Assembly (NCBI RefSeq): GCF_000332455.1
Contig: NZ_AOGY02000051.1
Location: forward strand, 310,001-374,000
Direction of reading: 5' to 3'
DNA length: 64,000 nucleotides
DNA from: Leptospira vanthielii serovar Holland str. Waz Holland = ATCC 700522
GTDB lineage: Bacteria > Spirochaetota > Leptospiria > Leptospirales > Leptospiraceae
The notes below the pieces were generated by a model. The model made no database searches and was not told where the DNA came from. It saw only the letters and a list, made by a program, of their open reading frames with translations. This document shows positions 25,803 through 37,258 of the stretch, one piece after another. Both the position numbers and the translations under genes were made by a program. The stretch's first letter is position 1; each line of letters opens with the position of its first letter.

Positions 25803-28630
25803 AATTCCTCACGAAAAATTTCAAAATCGTCAGGGGACATTCCAATAACTCCAGACTTCAGCCATAGGTACTCACCAGTTACTACAGGGATGCGAAAAGG
25901 AGAATGGCTTTCTTTGTGCCCGAAGGAGGAAATGAGTTTGTATGTTTGCCCTAGTTTTTTTCGGATTTGGACGAATTCCCCCGATGAAATTCCGTTTCCA
26001 ATGGTTTGGGTTGACTTGACCGTAAGGAGTAAGTCCGATTCCGAATGAAAGATCGGAAAAAACCAATCCTTACCATCGGGATCAACAATCCATGCACAAT
26101 GGCCCGGGTTTAGAATTGTTGTATTGTATACAAAACTCTGGCCACCCAGACCTAAAGGTGATAAATTGGCAAACCGCGTTTGGTAGGAAACGAGATCATC
26201 GGTGCTCACTTCGTCTTCCACCAAATACAAACTTAAGTCTTCGGCACTCTCTGATCGATTGCAGAGATAGATCCATTCATTTTGAGACTCCTTTGGATTT
26301 GGATATATGGCCTCTAGTTGTATGGGGCCCCTACGTTCCAGAAAACTTTTTGGTTGGATGAGGGAAGGATCTGAAAAATAAGAATAGAGTTGTTCTTCTT
26401 GAAAAAAAGGAAGTGGAGTTCCAAAACTCAGCGAATAAGTATTTACTCCTGAAGTTTCTATCGTTAGAGGTATGGTACCGTTGCCATTCCCTAACTTTAC
26501 TTCTATTTGGTTTCCGAAAGGAAGATTGGTGAGATAAGTGAATGCAGGTGTTAATCGCTCTACTTCCAAACTGCGATGTTTACTGGTTCCAGGACTGCGA
26601 AAGTCAGAGATACAATGATTCGATGGAAATAGGGAGCGAGAAAAAACAAAAGGATTAGGTTCTGGATGGAGGGAACGAGTTCCCTCCAAGGTTCGTTCCC
26701 TTATGATCTTTGTGTCCCAGGAAAAAAGAACTGGCCCCCCACTTTCTCTTCCCAAGTAACGAAGCGAACGGAAAGTTTCTGAAAAAAATCCGTCCGGCAA
26801 TTGGTAGAAGTTCTCTCCATTACAAAGGGAAGGAAAAGTTGACAAAGTTTGAAATTGAGACCCGTTTGGTTTCCAGAACAAATACCGATTTCCATTTTCC
26901 CTTTCAAAAGAAACAACTCCCTCCTCAGGCCCGCTAAATCCAAAATCCAAAAAAGGAGATTGGTTCGGGTTGTATTCCAAAAGATCGGTAGAAAGTTTTT
27001 CCACCAAATCATTGTTTACTGATCCTGGACTAATTTGAAATCCATACTGCAAAAAATGGGGTGAGGCCTCCATTCGGCCATGCGGGTGTTCCCCTCCAGG
27101 ACCAACTACAATCGAAAATCGATTTTGTTCTCTCAAACGAAGTAAATGGTGAAGTGATGGATCCGATTGAAATTCGGTTTTCTTTTTGCCCTTTCTTTCC
27201 TCCCAAATAAAGTCAGGTATTTGAAAGACAACTTTGGGAATGGGAAAAGGTTTTTCTTTTTCAAACAGATCCCAACCTAACCAAAGTTTCCTTGTCATTA
27301 GAAATGTGGCCCCTGATGGCAAAACCCATTCCTCCGCTGACAGTGGATAAATGGTATGATCAAAAATCCAATGGAGGGCGGAACCATCACAAGTATCTCC
27401 GGTATTTTGAAATTCGAAGTAGGCTGGGATTGGCATCCTAGAATCGAAGTGGTTCCCCGGATAGAATTCTGTGATTTGAATTTGATTGGATTGGCAGCTG
27501 GGGGGACTGCCTACTCTTAACTTCCTTTCCAACTGGTTCGGTAGGCCCGGATTTCCACAAAACAAATCCTTTGAATTCCAAAACTGAAATTGGTCACGGC
27601 AAGAGACCGAATTCCTTTGGTTGGAAAAAAACTCATTTCCCTGACGAAAGAAAAAATCCGAATCGTGATACTCTGAATTTCCCCACCGAACAACTATTTC
27701 TGTTCCTAAATTAGCTAGGAATTCTTTAGGAATAGGAATACCACTGAATCCAGGATCATCCGAGAGAATGGCAATTCCTCCTGGCAATAGTAACTTGGTC
27801 CGTTTAAAAAAAAGATCCGACTGGAAATAGTTTTTTGTCCCCTCTTTCTCCCATTCCAAAGAATGGGTGGTCGGACAAATCACGGAATCTTTCGGATTTT
27901 CCCATTCTATAAATCTTTGGTAAGAAGACTCAGAATGCCGAAAAACCTCCGATACGACTGGCTCTGCTGGTTCACAATGTCTTAACCACTCTTCATTTTG
28001 AGTTTCGATTTTTTCGGCGATTTCACTTAAGTTGGGACAAGGAAGTTCCAAAGAAATTAAGGTGCGTTTGTTTAGGGAACCTGAGAGTCTCTTCGTGGGA
28101 AAAACCACTTCACAAAGTTCATTTGTTCTCTGTAAAAATATAGGATGTTGTACAGCAAACTTCTGATATGTGACAAGGCCACTGGACCAAATCTGGGAAT
28201 CCCATTCTAAGAGCGCACCTTCCCTCTCCGATTCCTTTTTCCACTTTCCATATTCCGTGAGAGTTGCGGCCCAATTTTTTCCTTTTAGATTCCAGGAGGG
28301 GTATTCGGTACTTTCTGTATCTAAGAGAGAAAACCCCTCTTTCCATTTTTCAGACAAAGTATCATTCGTTTTCCAACAAATCCGAAACTTTCCACCTAAC
28401 TCACGCCAATATAAAGAAATAGGCAGCGAATGGAGACAAAGAATACCAGATTCAAAACTTGTATAACTTGTATTTTCAATTAAGTTCCCGGTTTCTTCCA
28501 AACTTCCATATTGGAATTCAAGTTTTGGTGTTTCTGTAAAACTATCACCAAACAATAAAAAGGGGGCTTTGTCTTTGTTTTGGCAGGAACCAAAGAAAAA
28601 TAAAAGAAAGACAAGGGTTTGTTTTCGCAT
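25799..28630 (-). CDS. Large lipoprotein with lamin-tail-like domains
   Basis: A 943-residue protein with a lipoprotein signal (QTLVFLLFFFGSC, Cys at 16). At about 380-450 there is a lamin-tail (LTD)-like segment: QIQITEFYPGN, then YFEFQNTGD, ALHWIFDHTIYPL and VLPSGATFLMTR. A second LTD-like copy lies near 770-890: IQLEAIYPNP, NEWIYLCNRS, LSLYLVEDE and NPGHCAWIVDP. Bacterial LTDs are known fused to or next to secreted nucleases and PLD-like enzymes, which matches the PLD lipoprotein two genes on. The rest is beta-rich and unrecognised. It leads an operon with TTGA and ATGA overlaps. Confidence 0.65.
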   Translation of the reverse strand: MRKQTLVFLLFFFGSCQNKDKAPFLLFGDSFTETPKLEFQYGSLEETGNLIENTSYTSFESGILCLHSLPISLYWRELGGKFRICWKTNDTLSEKWKEGFSLLDTESTEYPSWNLKGKNWAATLTEYGKWKKESEREGALLEWDSQIWSSGLVTYQKFAVQHPIFLQRTNELCEVVFPTKRLSGSLNKRTLISLELPCPNLSEIAEKIETQNEEWLRHCEPAEPVVSEVFRHSESSYQRFIEWENPKDSVICPTTHSLEWEKEGTKNYFQSDLFFKRTKLLLPGGIAILSDDPGFSGIPIPKEFLANLGTEIVVRWGNSEYHDSDFFFRQGNEFFSNQRNSVSCRDQFQFWNSKDLFCGNPGLPNQLERKLRVGSPPSCQSNQIQITEFYPGNHFDSRMPIPAYFEFQNTGDTCDGSALHWIFDHTIYPLSAEEWVLPSGATFLMTRKLWLGWDLFEKEKPFPIPKVVFQIPDFIWEERKGKKKTEFQSDPSLHHLLRLREQNRFSIVVGPGGEHPHGRMEASPHFLQYGFQISPGSVNNDLVEKLSTDLLEYNPNQSPFLDFGFSGPEEGVVSFERENGNRYLFWKPNGSQFQTLSTFPSLCNGENFYQLPDGFFSETFRSLRYLGRESGGPVLFSWDTKIIRERTLEGTRSLHPEPNPFVFSRSLFPSNHCISDFRSPGTSKHRSLEVERLTPAFTYLTNLPFGNQIEVKLGNGNGTIPLTIETSGVNTYSLSFGTPLPFFQEEQLYSYFSDPSLIQPKSFLERRGPIQLEAIYPNPKESQNEWIYLCNRSESAEDLSLYLVEDEVSTDDLVSYQTRFANLSPLGLGGQSFVYNTTILNPGHCAWIVDPDGKDWFFPIFHSESDLLLTVKSTQTIGNGISSGEFVQIRKKLGQTYKLISSFGHKESHSPFRIPVVTGEYLWLKSGVIGMSPDDFEIFREEF

Positions 28631-28666
28631 CTCCCACCTCTATGGCTCTGGGTGGGAAATCCAAAT

Positions 28667-30508
28667 TTATGGTTCTATTTTTTTGAGTTTTTGGATGCCT
28701 GAATAAATTTTTTCCGCAAGCACAGGCCCAATTCCTGATACTTCCATTAACTCTTCTTTCGTTGCATCGGTTACCTTTTTTTTGGATTGGAAATAGGAAA
28801 GGATACTTTTTCGTCTACTGGCTCCAACGTCTTCCATACCATCCAAGATAGATTTTAGAGCTTTTTTCTTCCTTTGGACACGTTGGAAGGTAACACCAAA
28901 ACGGTGAGCTTCATCTCGCAAATTCCGAAGAAGGCGCATCATAGGAGAATGGATGTCAAAACTATAAGGGTGTTTTTCTCCAGGAAAATAAATTTCCTCT
29001 CTTTTTTTGGCAAGACCCACCATAGGAATGTGGCCAAGCTCCAAAGCATTGGCAGCTTCTGCCGCTCGTGATAGTTGTGTCAGGCCACCATCAATCACAA
29101 TGAGATCAGGCAGTGGTTCTTCTTCATTCACTAAATGACTGAGTCTTCTTGCAATCACTTCATGGATCATCCCAGGATCGTTGATCCCCTCATACCCACG
29201 CATTTTATAATGCCTATAACCGGCCTTATACGGTTTTCCATCCACAAACATCACCCCGCTTGCCACAGGAGAGGAACCTTGGAAGTGAGAGATATCATAA
29301 CACTCGATGGTTCTTGGCAACACAGGCAAATTCAATTTTTCTTGGAGTTCCTTCATTGCCACCGATTGGTCTCGGAGTTTTGTGGCAAGAATTCGTTCCG
29401 TTAAACTTAAATCTGCATTTTTTTCTGCCAAACGAAGGAGAGATTTTTTTGGTCCCATTTCTGGGAATTTCAGTTTAATGGAAGTTCCAAATTTTTCTGT
29501 GATGGCTTCCAAAAAAACATCGTAATTCCCTTTGGCCGACGGAGGTAAAAAAACAATACTCGGAAGGAGAGTCACATTCAAATAATAATCACGAAGAAAA
29601 GAGGTGAAAACTTCTTCATCATCTGAAAAAGAAAGGCCTGTTAGTGGAAAGGATTTTTTACCTTCGAGTCTCCCTCCTCTAACTTCCAGAATGATCATCT
29701 GTCCCTCATCGTCACGTTTACTGATCCCAAGAATATCTTCATCTCCTCCATCCATACTAACGACAGTTTGTTTTTCTCTAACTTGGATGATTTTATCGAT
29801 TCTGGTTTTTAAAAATCCAGCTCTTTCATATTCCATTTTTTCAGATGCCTGAACCATAGCCGATTTCAAACCAGAAACCAATCGCTCTTTTTTTCCTTCA
29901 AGAAAACTTAAAATCTCACCAACTAACTCGGCGTAGGTTTCTTTTGTAACATTTCCCTGACAAGGTCCAAGGCAACGCCCCATATGAAAGTTGAGGCAAG
30001 GCCTTTGTGGTTTTGCGAGAGGAAGTTTGAGTTTGGTTTTACGAATTGGAAAGATTCTATGTATCAATTCCAAGGTATCGCGGGCTGCTTTGACGTCCGT
30101 AAAGGGGCCAAAATAACGATCTCCATTGTCTTTGATCTTTCTTGTCAAAAATACCATGGGATAGTCTTCACTTGTCGAGACACAGAGAAAGGGATATTTT
30201 TTGTCATCCTTTAACCTAACGTTGAACTTTGGGTTGTATTTTTTTATGAGTGTAGCTTCGAGGAGTAAGGCTTCCTTTTCTGTAATTGTTGCAATCCAAT
30301 CCAAGTCGAACAATTCAACATATAAAGCTCTTGTTTTCCGATCCTTTTGGTTGGGATTCAGATAGGACCTGACTCTTGACTGTAATTTCAGAGCTTTCCC
30401 TACATAAATGACTTCCCCACTTTCATTTTTCCAAAGATAACAACCGGGAAGACTGCCCAAGTTTTTAATCTTTTCCTGGATCGTTTTTAGAACTAGTGAG
30501 TCTTTCAT
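28667..30508 (-). CDS. uvrC: Excinuclease ABC subunit C
   Basis: UvrC makes the two incisions in nucleotide excision repair. The N-terminal GIY-YIG nuclease has [18 protein letters not shown]; the UVR motif is at about 200-235; the C-terminal RNase H-like nuclease has [19 protein letters not shown] and LIVIDGG; the tandem helix-hairpin-helix is at the end ([24 protein letters not shown]). At 613 residues it is full length. It diverges from the chemotaxis receptor gene with a 59-65 base gap. Confidence 0.97.
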   Translation of the reverse strand: MKDSLVLKTIQEKIKNLGSLPGCYLWKNESGEVIYVGKALKLQSRVRSYLNPNQKDRKTRALYVELFDLDWIATITEKEALLLEATLIKKYNPKFNVRLKDDKKYPFLCVSTSEDYPMVFLTRKIKDNGDRYFGPFTDVKAARDTLELIHRIFPIRKTKLKLPLAKPQRPCLNFHMGRCLGPCQGNVTKETYAELVGEILSFLEGKKERLVSGLKSAMVQASEKMEYERAGFLKTRIDKIIQVREKQTVVSMDGGDEDILGISKRDDEGQMIILEVRGGRLEGKKSFPLTGLSFSDDEEVFTSFLRDYYLNVTLLPSIVFLPPSAKGNYDVFLEAITEKFGTSIKLKFPEMGPKKSLLRLAEKNADLSLTERILATKLRDQSVAMKELQEKLNLPVLPRTIECYDISHFQGSSPVASGVMFVDGKPYKAGYRHYKMRGYEGINDPGMIHEVIARRLSHLVNEEEPLPDLIVIDGGLTQLSRAAEAANALELGHIPMVGLAKKREEIYFPGEKHPYSFDIHSPMMRLLRNLRDEAHRFGVTFQRVQRKKKALKSILDGMEDVGASRRKSILSYFQSKKKVTDATKEELMEVSGIGPVLAEKIYSGIQKLKKIEP

Positions 30509-30573
30509 ATTGGCTTTCAGTGGGAATTTTACGTTTACAATTCTTAGACGATCTGTATCCCTAGGGTATGGAT

Positions 30574-33078
30574 ATGCGTAAAATGATCAAATTTATAATT
30601 TTTGGTCTAGAAGGTTTTAATTACGGAATCGGTGTCCCCACTCTCCTCGGCTATATTTACTTTTTCACCGAATGGTCAGGAGAAGAATTTCAAACTATTC
30701 TAATTTCCACTTCTATTTCAGTTTTCTTTATACTCGGGTTTTGTATTACATTTTATTGGATTCGATTTGCACCGGTCTCTCGGATCGGAAGGCCAGAAGT
30801 CACAAAACGAGATCATAAACTGGCCTATTTCTGGTTGGACCATTTAGAAAAAGTAGCAATCATCGATATGCTCATTCGGTATGCGATTGGATTTTTGTTC
30901 GTGATCGGAGCTCTACTCTTCTACTCAAAATCCAAAAACTTTGTCCTCATGAGTGAAATGGCAATCGGTCTTTTTCTTACCCTTGCCTTTACTGTTATTT
31001 TCCAATCCATCTTTATCAATTATGTAGAAAACAAATTTAATATTAAAGGAATCCTGCTTTCCATCAGAAACGACCATACAAAACGAATCAATACAAGAAA
31101 CCTCGCTAGAGATTTGGGATTTCAAACTGTACTTGCCTTTTTTGCAGCAATCCTAGTTTTGTTTATCGTTAACTACCGACTTAATTTCAAACAAGAGTTA
31201 GACTTAGTTCATTCCAGTATGGAACAAGCAGCGATGGATTCAGAAACACTGATGCGAGTGACACTGGTCGACTTTCGGGATAGGCTCACTCTTTCTATCT
31301 TTGCAGAAAATAAATTAAAAGACCAAATTGTAAAAAAAGACCTGCAAGGGATCCGTGCGGTTCTAAACGAAATCCAACTTAAAAGTACAAATCATGCAGT
31401 GGAGGCTCTTTTCTACTACAAACCAGAAGAAGGAATCTTTGTATCCACAAATGAATACGACCGTTCCCAAACAGGATCCATATTTTTTATAGAAGATGTG
31501 GGGCTCGCAAAACAAGGTCCTCTTCGACATACAAGCATTCGTTCTCGTATTTCCGGCGACATTGTATCGCCTTACACACTACCGGTGTACCAAAATGATC
31601 AATTTTTAGGTTATGTTGGCGGATTTTTAAATATTGGCAAACTCTCTAGTTTTATATTAGGAAATATTAGAATAGGAACATCTGGGAAGGTTGGATTTTT
31701 TGATGGAGATGGAACCATTGTTTATTATACAAATAAAAAAGAAATTGGTAGTAACGCAAAAACAAAGTTAGTTTTTGATATTCCCTTCCAAAAAAATGAA
31801 GCACTCGGTTTTGCCGATTCGACGGAAGATGGAACCTTAAAAAGAATTTTCTATGTCAAAAACCCTGAGTTCAATTATATTATCTATTGTATTTTCGAAA
31901 ATGCAGAGTTGTATGAAAAAACACTCACAAGTTTATTCACAACCCTTGGAATCTCGATTGTTGTCGTTTTGCTCATTGGAATCATCACAGTTCTTGTGAT
32001 TGAGTCCAAACTAAAACCATTGGAGCGAATCAAAGTTAGAATCTCAGAAATGGTAAAGGGAAACTTACAATCCGATTTTTATGATTCTAGCCGAGATGAA
32101 ATAGGTAGTATGGCAAATGCCATGTTTGATTTCCAAACCAAATTACGCCAAATTGTAAACCAAACACAAACTGTTTCCAATGAACTCACAAATACAAGTT
32201 CAGATATTTATGAGTCTATGTTATCCCTTTCTGATGCCGCACAAAACCAAGCAGCAAGTAGCGAAGAAATTTCTGCATCCGTCGAGGAAATTACAGCGGG
32301 AATTGAAAGTGTAGCCCAAAGAACAGAAACCCAATCCTTTACCTTGGCTTCACTGATGAAAAAAATGACAGAGCTCAACGGGGCGGTTTCCGAAATTGAC
32401 AAAAAATTCCAAATTGCAGATGTGAGAGTGGAAGAGATCACAAACGATGCCAAGTTAGGTGAGAAGTCTCTCGGAGAGATGAAACTTTCCATGGATAAAA
32501 TCTATCAGTCATCTTCAGAGATGACCAATGTTGTTGAAATCATTCACAATATCTCCGAACAAATCAATTTACTGGCACTGAATGCCGCCATCGAAGCCGC
32601 AAGGGCTGGTGCTAGCGGAAGAGGATTTGCTGTGGTTGCCGATGAAATATCCAAACTCGCAGATAAAACAGCAAAATCGATTGATGATATTGAAGAGCTC
32701 ATCAAACAGAACGAAGGTGAGATCCAACAAGGCCAGGAAAAAATTGATCAGTCCATAGTGATTTTAAGTGAAACCATTTCTGGAGTTAACTCCATCAACC
32801 AGATGACAAAAGAGATTCGTTCTGTCGTCAGAAAACAAATTGAAACCAACGAGGAAGTTAACGAAGGTGTCACTCAAATTCGCGAACTCTCGGAAATGAT
32901 CAAAGAGGCCACCGACGAACAAAAAATGGCGATGCTCGAAATTTCCAGATCTATGTCAGAAATCAATAACCATGCACAAACCACCGCCATGTCCAGTGAA
33001 GGAACTAAATCCAGTTCTCAAACCATGAACCAATTATCAGAAAGTCTACGAAGAGAGATCAATTATTTCCATGTCTAA
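30574..33078 (+). CDS. Methyl-accepting chemotaxis protein with multi-helix N-terminus
   Basis: I prefer ATG 30574 over 30568 because AGGG at 30563-30566 then has proper spacing. About five membrane helices occur before residue 215 (two near 8-65, two near 100-150, one near 190), unusual for a receptor. A periplasmic Cache-type sensor follows ([30 protein letters not shown]), another helix near 460 ([19 protein letters not shown]), a HAMP domain ([15 protein letters not shown]) and the methyl-accepting signalling domain with the hairpin tip [20 protein letters not shown] and [16 protein letters not shown]. It starts a five-gene overlapping operon; its stop overlaps the next gene by 8 bases. 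Confidence 0.93.
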   Translation: MRKMIKFIIFGLEGFNYGIGVPTLLGYIYFFTEWSGEEFQTILISTSISVFFILGFCITFYWIRFAPVSRIGRPEVTKRDHKLAYFWLDHLEKVAIIDMLIRYAIGFLFVIGALLFYSKSKNFVLMSEMAIGLFLTLAFTVIFQSIFINYVENKFNIKGILLSIRNDHTKRINTRNLARDLGFQTVLAFFAAILVLFIVNYRLNFKQELDLVHSSMEQAAMDSETLMRVTLVDFRDRLTLSIFAENKLKDQIVKKDLQGIRAVLNEIQLKSTNHAVEALFYYKPEEGIFVSTNEYDRSQTGSIFFIEDVGLAKQGPLRHTSIRSRISGDIVSPYTLPVYQNDQFLGYVGGFLNIGKLSSFILGNIRIGTSGKVGFFDGDGTIVYYTNKKEIGSNAKTKLVFDIPFQKNEALGFADSTEDGTLKRIFYVKNPEFNYIIYCIFENAELYEKTLTSLFTTLGISIVVVLLIGIITVLVIESKLKPLERIKVRISEMVKGNLQSDFYDSSRDEIGSMANAMFDFQTKLRQIVNQTQTVSNELTNTSSDIYESMLSLSDAAQNQAASSEEISASVEEITAGIESVAQRTETQSFTLASLMKKMTELNGAVSEIDKKFQIADVRVEEITNDAKLGEKSLGEMKLSMDKIYQSSSEMTNVVEIIHNISEQINLLALNAAIEAARAGASGRGFAVVADEISKLADKTAKSIDDIEELIKQNEGEIQQGQEKIDQSIVILSETISGVNSINQMTKEIRSVVRKQIETNEEVNEGVTQIRELSEMIKEATDEQKMAMLEISRSMSEINNHAQTTAMSSEGTKSSSQTMNQLSESLRREINYFHV

Positions 33079-33601
33079 ACCAAAAAACAAAGTACCATTC
33101 AAAACAAGGTTCTATGCATTTCTCATCCCCTTGTTTGCAGGACTTATTTCTGCTATTTTAGTTAAATACTATGTTTTCACTCCCGTTCACATTCCAAACC
33201 AGTTTATGGAACCCACTTTAAAAAATGGATCCACGGCTTACTTCAATCGTTTGTTTCGATCCAAACACTTAGGAATTGGTGATGTAGTTTTGGTTCGGTC
33301 TCCACTTGATCCCAAGTCGGTATTGATTGCAAGGATTGTGGGTAAACCGGGTGACACGATCTATGTACAAAAGCGTATGGTCTTTCGTAATGGTGCCCTT
33401 CTTGATCCCACAAGTTTTCCTGAGTCCGCATCGAATGACATTCCCATGATCCCTCCTGGTAAAACAGAATCCGATGATATGCCAAAACTGACAGTTCCCG
33501 AAAAATCATTTTTCCTACTCGCTGACAACAGAGAACTCGGCGTGGATTCTAGGACCTTAGGTGTCATACAAGAAGGCCATGTCATCGCTACCTTATGGTA
33601 A
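33071..33601 (+). CDS. Signal peptidase I homologue, catalytic residues lost
   Basis: The fold of type I signal peptidase is clear: one N-terminal helix ([18 protein letters not shown]), box [14 protein letters not shown], box [12 protein letters not shown], box [10 protein letters not shown] and box [12 protein letters not shown]. However, the catalytic Ser that precedes Met in the usual SGSMxPTL is Phe45, and the general-base Lys that begins box D (KRxxGxPGD) is Ala87. Both were checked in the nucleotide sequence. It should therefore be unable to cleave peptides by the normal Ser/Lys dyad and may act as a binding or chaperone-like protein. It overlaps the receptor gene by 8 bases and the DUF2157 gene by 7. 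Confidence 0.85.
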   Translation: MSKPKNKVPFKTRFYAFLIPLFAGLISAILVKYYVFTPVHIPNQFMEPTLKNGSTAYFNRLFRSKHLGIGDVVLVRSPLDPKSVLIARIVGKPGDTIYVQKRMVFRNGALLDPTSFPESASNDIPMIPPGKTESDDMPKLTVPEKSFFLLADNRELGVDSRTLGVIQEGHVIATLW

Positions 33602-34503
33602 AAAGAAGTGTAGAAGATTGGGTTCGATTTTTTGAATCCACTTTACTACTGATTGGTACTGCCCTTTTCCTTTCTGGAATTTTTTTTCTAGTCGCCTTCA
33701 ACTGGAGTTTTCTCGATCGATTTGTGAAACTTGGCCTCGTTGGATTTCTAATCCTTCTCTCGTATGCGGTCACCATTATCTTTCGAAAAAAACCAATCTA
33801 TTTTGAAATTGGCCTTACCCTTATTTTTTTCCTCACAGGAACGGAAATTCTAGTCTTTGGACAAATTTACCAAACGGGAGCAGATGTTTATGACCTTTTT
33901 TTGGGTTGGGCGGCACTCACCCTTCTCTTAATACCAGTTTCCCGGTCAGGAGTGGTGACTGGTCTTTGGATGGTCCTTAGTGCTACCACAGTTTTTTTGT
34001 ATTCCAAGCAGGTAGAGGGGAATGGATCTTTTATTTTATTTAGTATCACCTCACTAATCTTTGGTGGGACTGGTATCGTTTTTGATTGGTTCAAAACGGA
34101 TCGATTTTCTACCAAAACTAAATCATTTCTTTCGGTCCTTGGGCTGTTACTCTCTTTAGGTTTTCTTAATTTGGTAAACGTAAATTTATTTAGAAATCAT
34201 AAGGAAATAGATTCGGGCCATTCTTATTTATTTTATCAAATTTTACTACCCCTCGTTTTTTATGGCGTTTTTTATTCCTACTATCGATGGTTTCGATTTC
34301 GATTGATGAACCTAAGTTTTATTTTACTTTTTGGGCTCAGTCAAGTGATCTTAAAATCCGCCGACATCTTTCAGATTTGGGCATATAGTTCCGGTGTTAG
34401 TTTTCTACAGTTTGGACTTTTCATCACAGGTTATACGATTTGGGCAGTCTCTCATCTGCAAAACCTACGAAAGCCAATACCCATCGAAGAAGGCAAACCA
34501 TGA
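33595..34503 (+). CDS. DUF2157 membrane protein
   Basis: A 302-residue protein with about eight membrane helices. The N-terminal part has the DUF2157 pattern: a helix pair (LLLIGTALFLSGIFFLVAFNW), KLGLVGFLILLSYA, and LTLIFFLTGTEILVFGQIYQTGADVY, in which the GQIYQTGAD element is characteristic. Function unknown. It overlaps the LepB-like gene before it and the DUF4401 gene after it (ATGA), so all are co-translated. Confidence 0.8.
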   Translation: MVKRSVEDWVRFFESTLLLIGTALFLSGIFFLVAFNWSFLDRFVKLGLVGFLILLSYAVTIIFRKKPIYFEIGLTLIFFLTGTEILVFGQIYQTGADVYDLFLGWAALTLLLIPVSRSGVVTGLWMVLSATTVFLYSKQVEGNGSFILFSITSLIFGGTGIVFDWFKTDRFSTKTKSFLSVLGLLLSLGFLNLVNVNLFRNHKEIDSGHSYLFYQILLPLVFYGVFYSYYRWFRFRLMNLSFILLFGLSQVILKSADIFQIWAYSSGVSFLQFGLFITGYTIWAVSHLQNLRKPIPIEEGKP

Positions 34504-35438
34504 AATCTCCTTGGTACATTGAACTTTTAAGTTTTTTTGGATCCCTTCTTGCGGGCGGATTTTTTTTACTCTGTTTGGTTGTCCTTGGTTTATTGAACAA
34601 CAAACAACTAGATCTTTTTTTGGGATTCTTTGTGATGATTTCAGCTTCCGTGTTATCGTTTATCCCGAGAAGGACAAAAAAACAAAGTTATGGATCCGTC
34701 TTTTTTTCTTTTTTATACCAAGGATTTTTTTTATTTCTTTTTGGTTTGTATGATATTTTTAAACCGGAAGATACCTCGATTCTCTGGATCATTTTAATTT
34801 TCCAACTTACCTTCTTTTTCCTATTTTCCAACCCCATCCAAAGATTTTTATCCCCCATTCTGTTTTTTGTATTTTCAGGAGTTTTACTTTATGAATATAA
34901 AATTCTTTTCCTCATCCCTATTCTAACAAGTGCTTGTTTGTTTTTAGTATACCATTATACATATCCTAAAAATAGAAAAGAAAACTTCGAAAACCTACCT
35001 TACTCTCTCAGCATTTCGCTTTTGTGTTTGGCAGGTTTTTCTTTTGTCCCAGAATTAAAACAAAGTCCGCAAATTGCAGAGTTTCAGTCTTTCGTTTTCT
35101 TTTTTGCAGGAGGTGTTTTACTCTACAAAGAACTAAAAATCAAAACCAATTCCCTCACGTTCGGATCTGTGATTCTTTTTTTTGGTCTAATCTTTTTTCC
35201 CACACTCGAAACTCCTGGAATCATTGTTTCCTTTTTCCTACTCCTCATTGGGTTTGTCAGGGGGATTCCTTTCCTTTCTTACTTGGCCTGGTTTTCTCTT
35301 GGGTTATTTTACTTTGCTTTTTATTACGACCTAGATACCACCCTTTTGGAAAAATCCAAACTGATGTTAGGTTCCTCTCTTCTATTTTTCTGCGCCTATT
35401 TTTGTTTACGTCTCTCCCCTATGGGCAAAAAAAGATGA
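34500..35438 (+). CDS. DUF4401-type membrane protein
   Basis: The ATG at 34500 overlaps the previous stop as ATGA; an earlier in-frame start would lie inside the DUF2157 gene. The 312-residue product has about ten helices (SFFGSLLAGGFFLLCLVVLGLL first, then FLYQGFFLFLFGLYDIF). Its position between DUF2157 and GDYXXLXY genes is what is seen for DUF4401 proteins in other bacteria, and the opening wording fits. No charged or catalytic motif was found. Function unknown. Confidence 0.7.
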   Translation: MKSPWYIELLSFFGSLLAGGFFLLCLVVLGLLNNKQLDLFLGFFVMISASVLSFIPRRTKKQSYGSVFFSFLYQGFFLFLFGLYDIFKPEDTSILWIILIFQLTFFFLFSNPIQRFLSPILFFVFSGVLLYEYKILFLIPILTSACLFLVYHYTYPKNRKENFENLPYSLSISLLCLAGFSFVPELKQSPQIAEFQSFVFFFAGGVLLYKELKIKTNSLTFGSVILFFGLIFFPTLETPGIIVSFFLLLIGFVRGIPFLSYLAWFSLGLFYFAFYYDLDTTLLEKSKLMLGSSLLFFCAYFCLRLSPMGKKR

Positions 35439-35947
35439 AAGAAAAAATATCCCTTTTACTCATAGTCAACTTACTTCTGTTATCTGGATTTCTCACCCAG
35501 GCTGTCGTAAAAAAAGAGACAATCCGTAAAGAGGGTCGATTGGTTTTTCTACCCCTCCTTCCTCGAGACCCGAGGTCCTTATTCCAGGGGGACTATATGG
35601 TTCTTAATTATGACTGGAGTTTTTTGGAAAGTGAAGAAAATGCAGAGGCACCAAAACGAGGATGTCTAGTCTTTCGAATCCAAGAAGAAGTGTTCCTCCC
35701 TGTTCGGTTACAAGTCAATTTTGCTGACCTAAAAGCTTCCGAATTTTGTTTACAATACTACCGAAGTGATTATGACCTCAAAATTGGAGCTGAGTCCTAT
35801 TTTTTCCAAGAGGGAGAGACGGAGCTTTATTTGGAAGCAAAGTATGCAGGGATTCGTTTTCTGGAAGGGAATACAGATGGAGACAAATTGTTGGTTGGTT
35901 TGTATGACAAAAACAAACAACGATTAGGCAGTAAGAACCAAAGGTAA
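35435..35947 (+). CDS. GDYXXLXY-domain protein
   Basis: Starts at ATG 35435, sharing ATGA with the previous stop. A signal anchor (ISLLLIVNLLLLSGFLTQ) precedes the family's signature: LPRDPRSLFQGDYMVLNY, with the namesake GDYxxLxY at about residues 52-59. The 170-residue length fits. The family occurs with DUF2157 and DUF4401 membrane proteins; the trio is conserved but uncharacterised. It closes the five-gene operon that begins with the chemotaxis receptor. Confidence 0.82.
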   Translation: MKEKISLLLIVNLLLLSGFLTQAVVKKETIRKEGRLVFLPLLPRDPRSLFQGDYMVLNYDWSFLESEENAEAPKRGCLVFRIQEEVFLPVRLQVNFADLKASEFCLQYYRSDYDLKIGAESYFFQEGETELYLEAKYAGIRFLEGNTDGDKLLVGLYDKNKQRLGSKNQR

Positions 35948-37257
<1,310 letters not shown>

Positions 37258-37258
37258 G

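Noticed and set aside
35024..35434. In-frame extension of the GDYXXLXY gene back to 35024
   Set aside because: It lies within the DUF4401 gene in another frame and lacks protein-like composition; ATG 35435 has a signal anchor and ATGA coupling.
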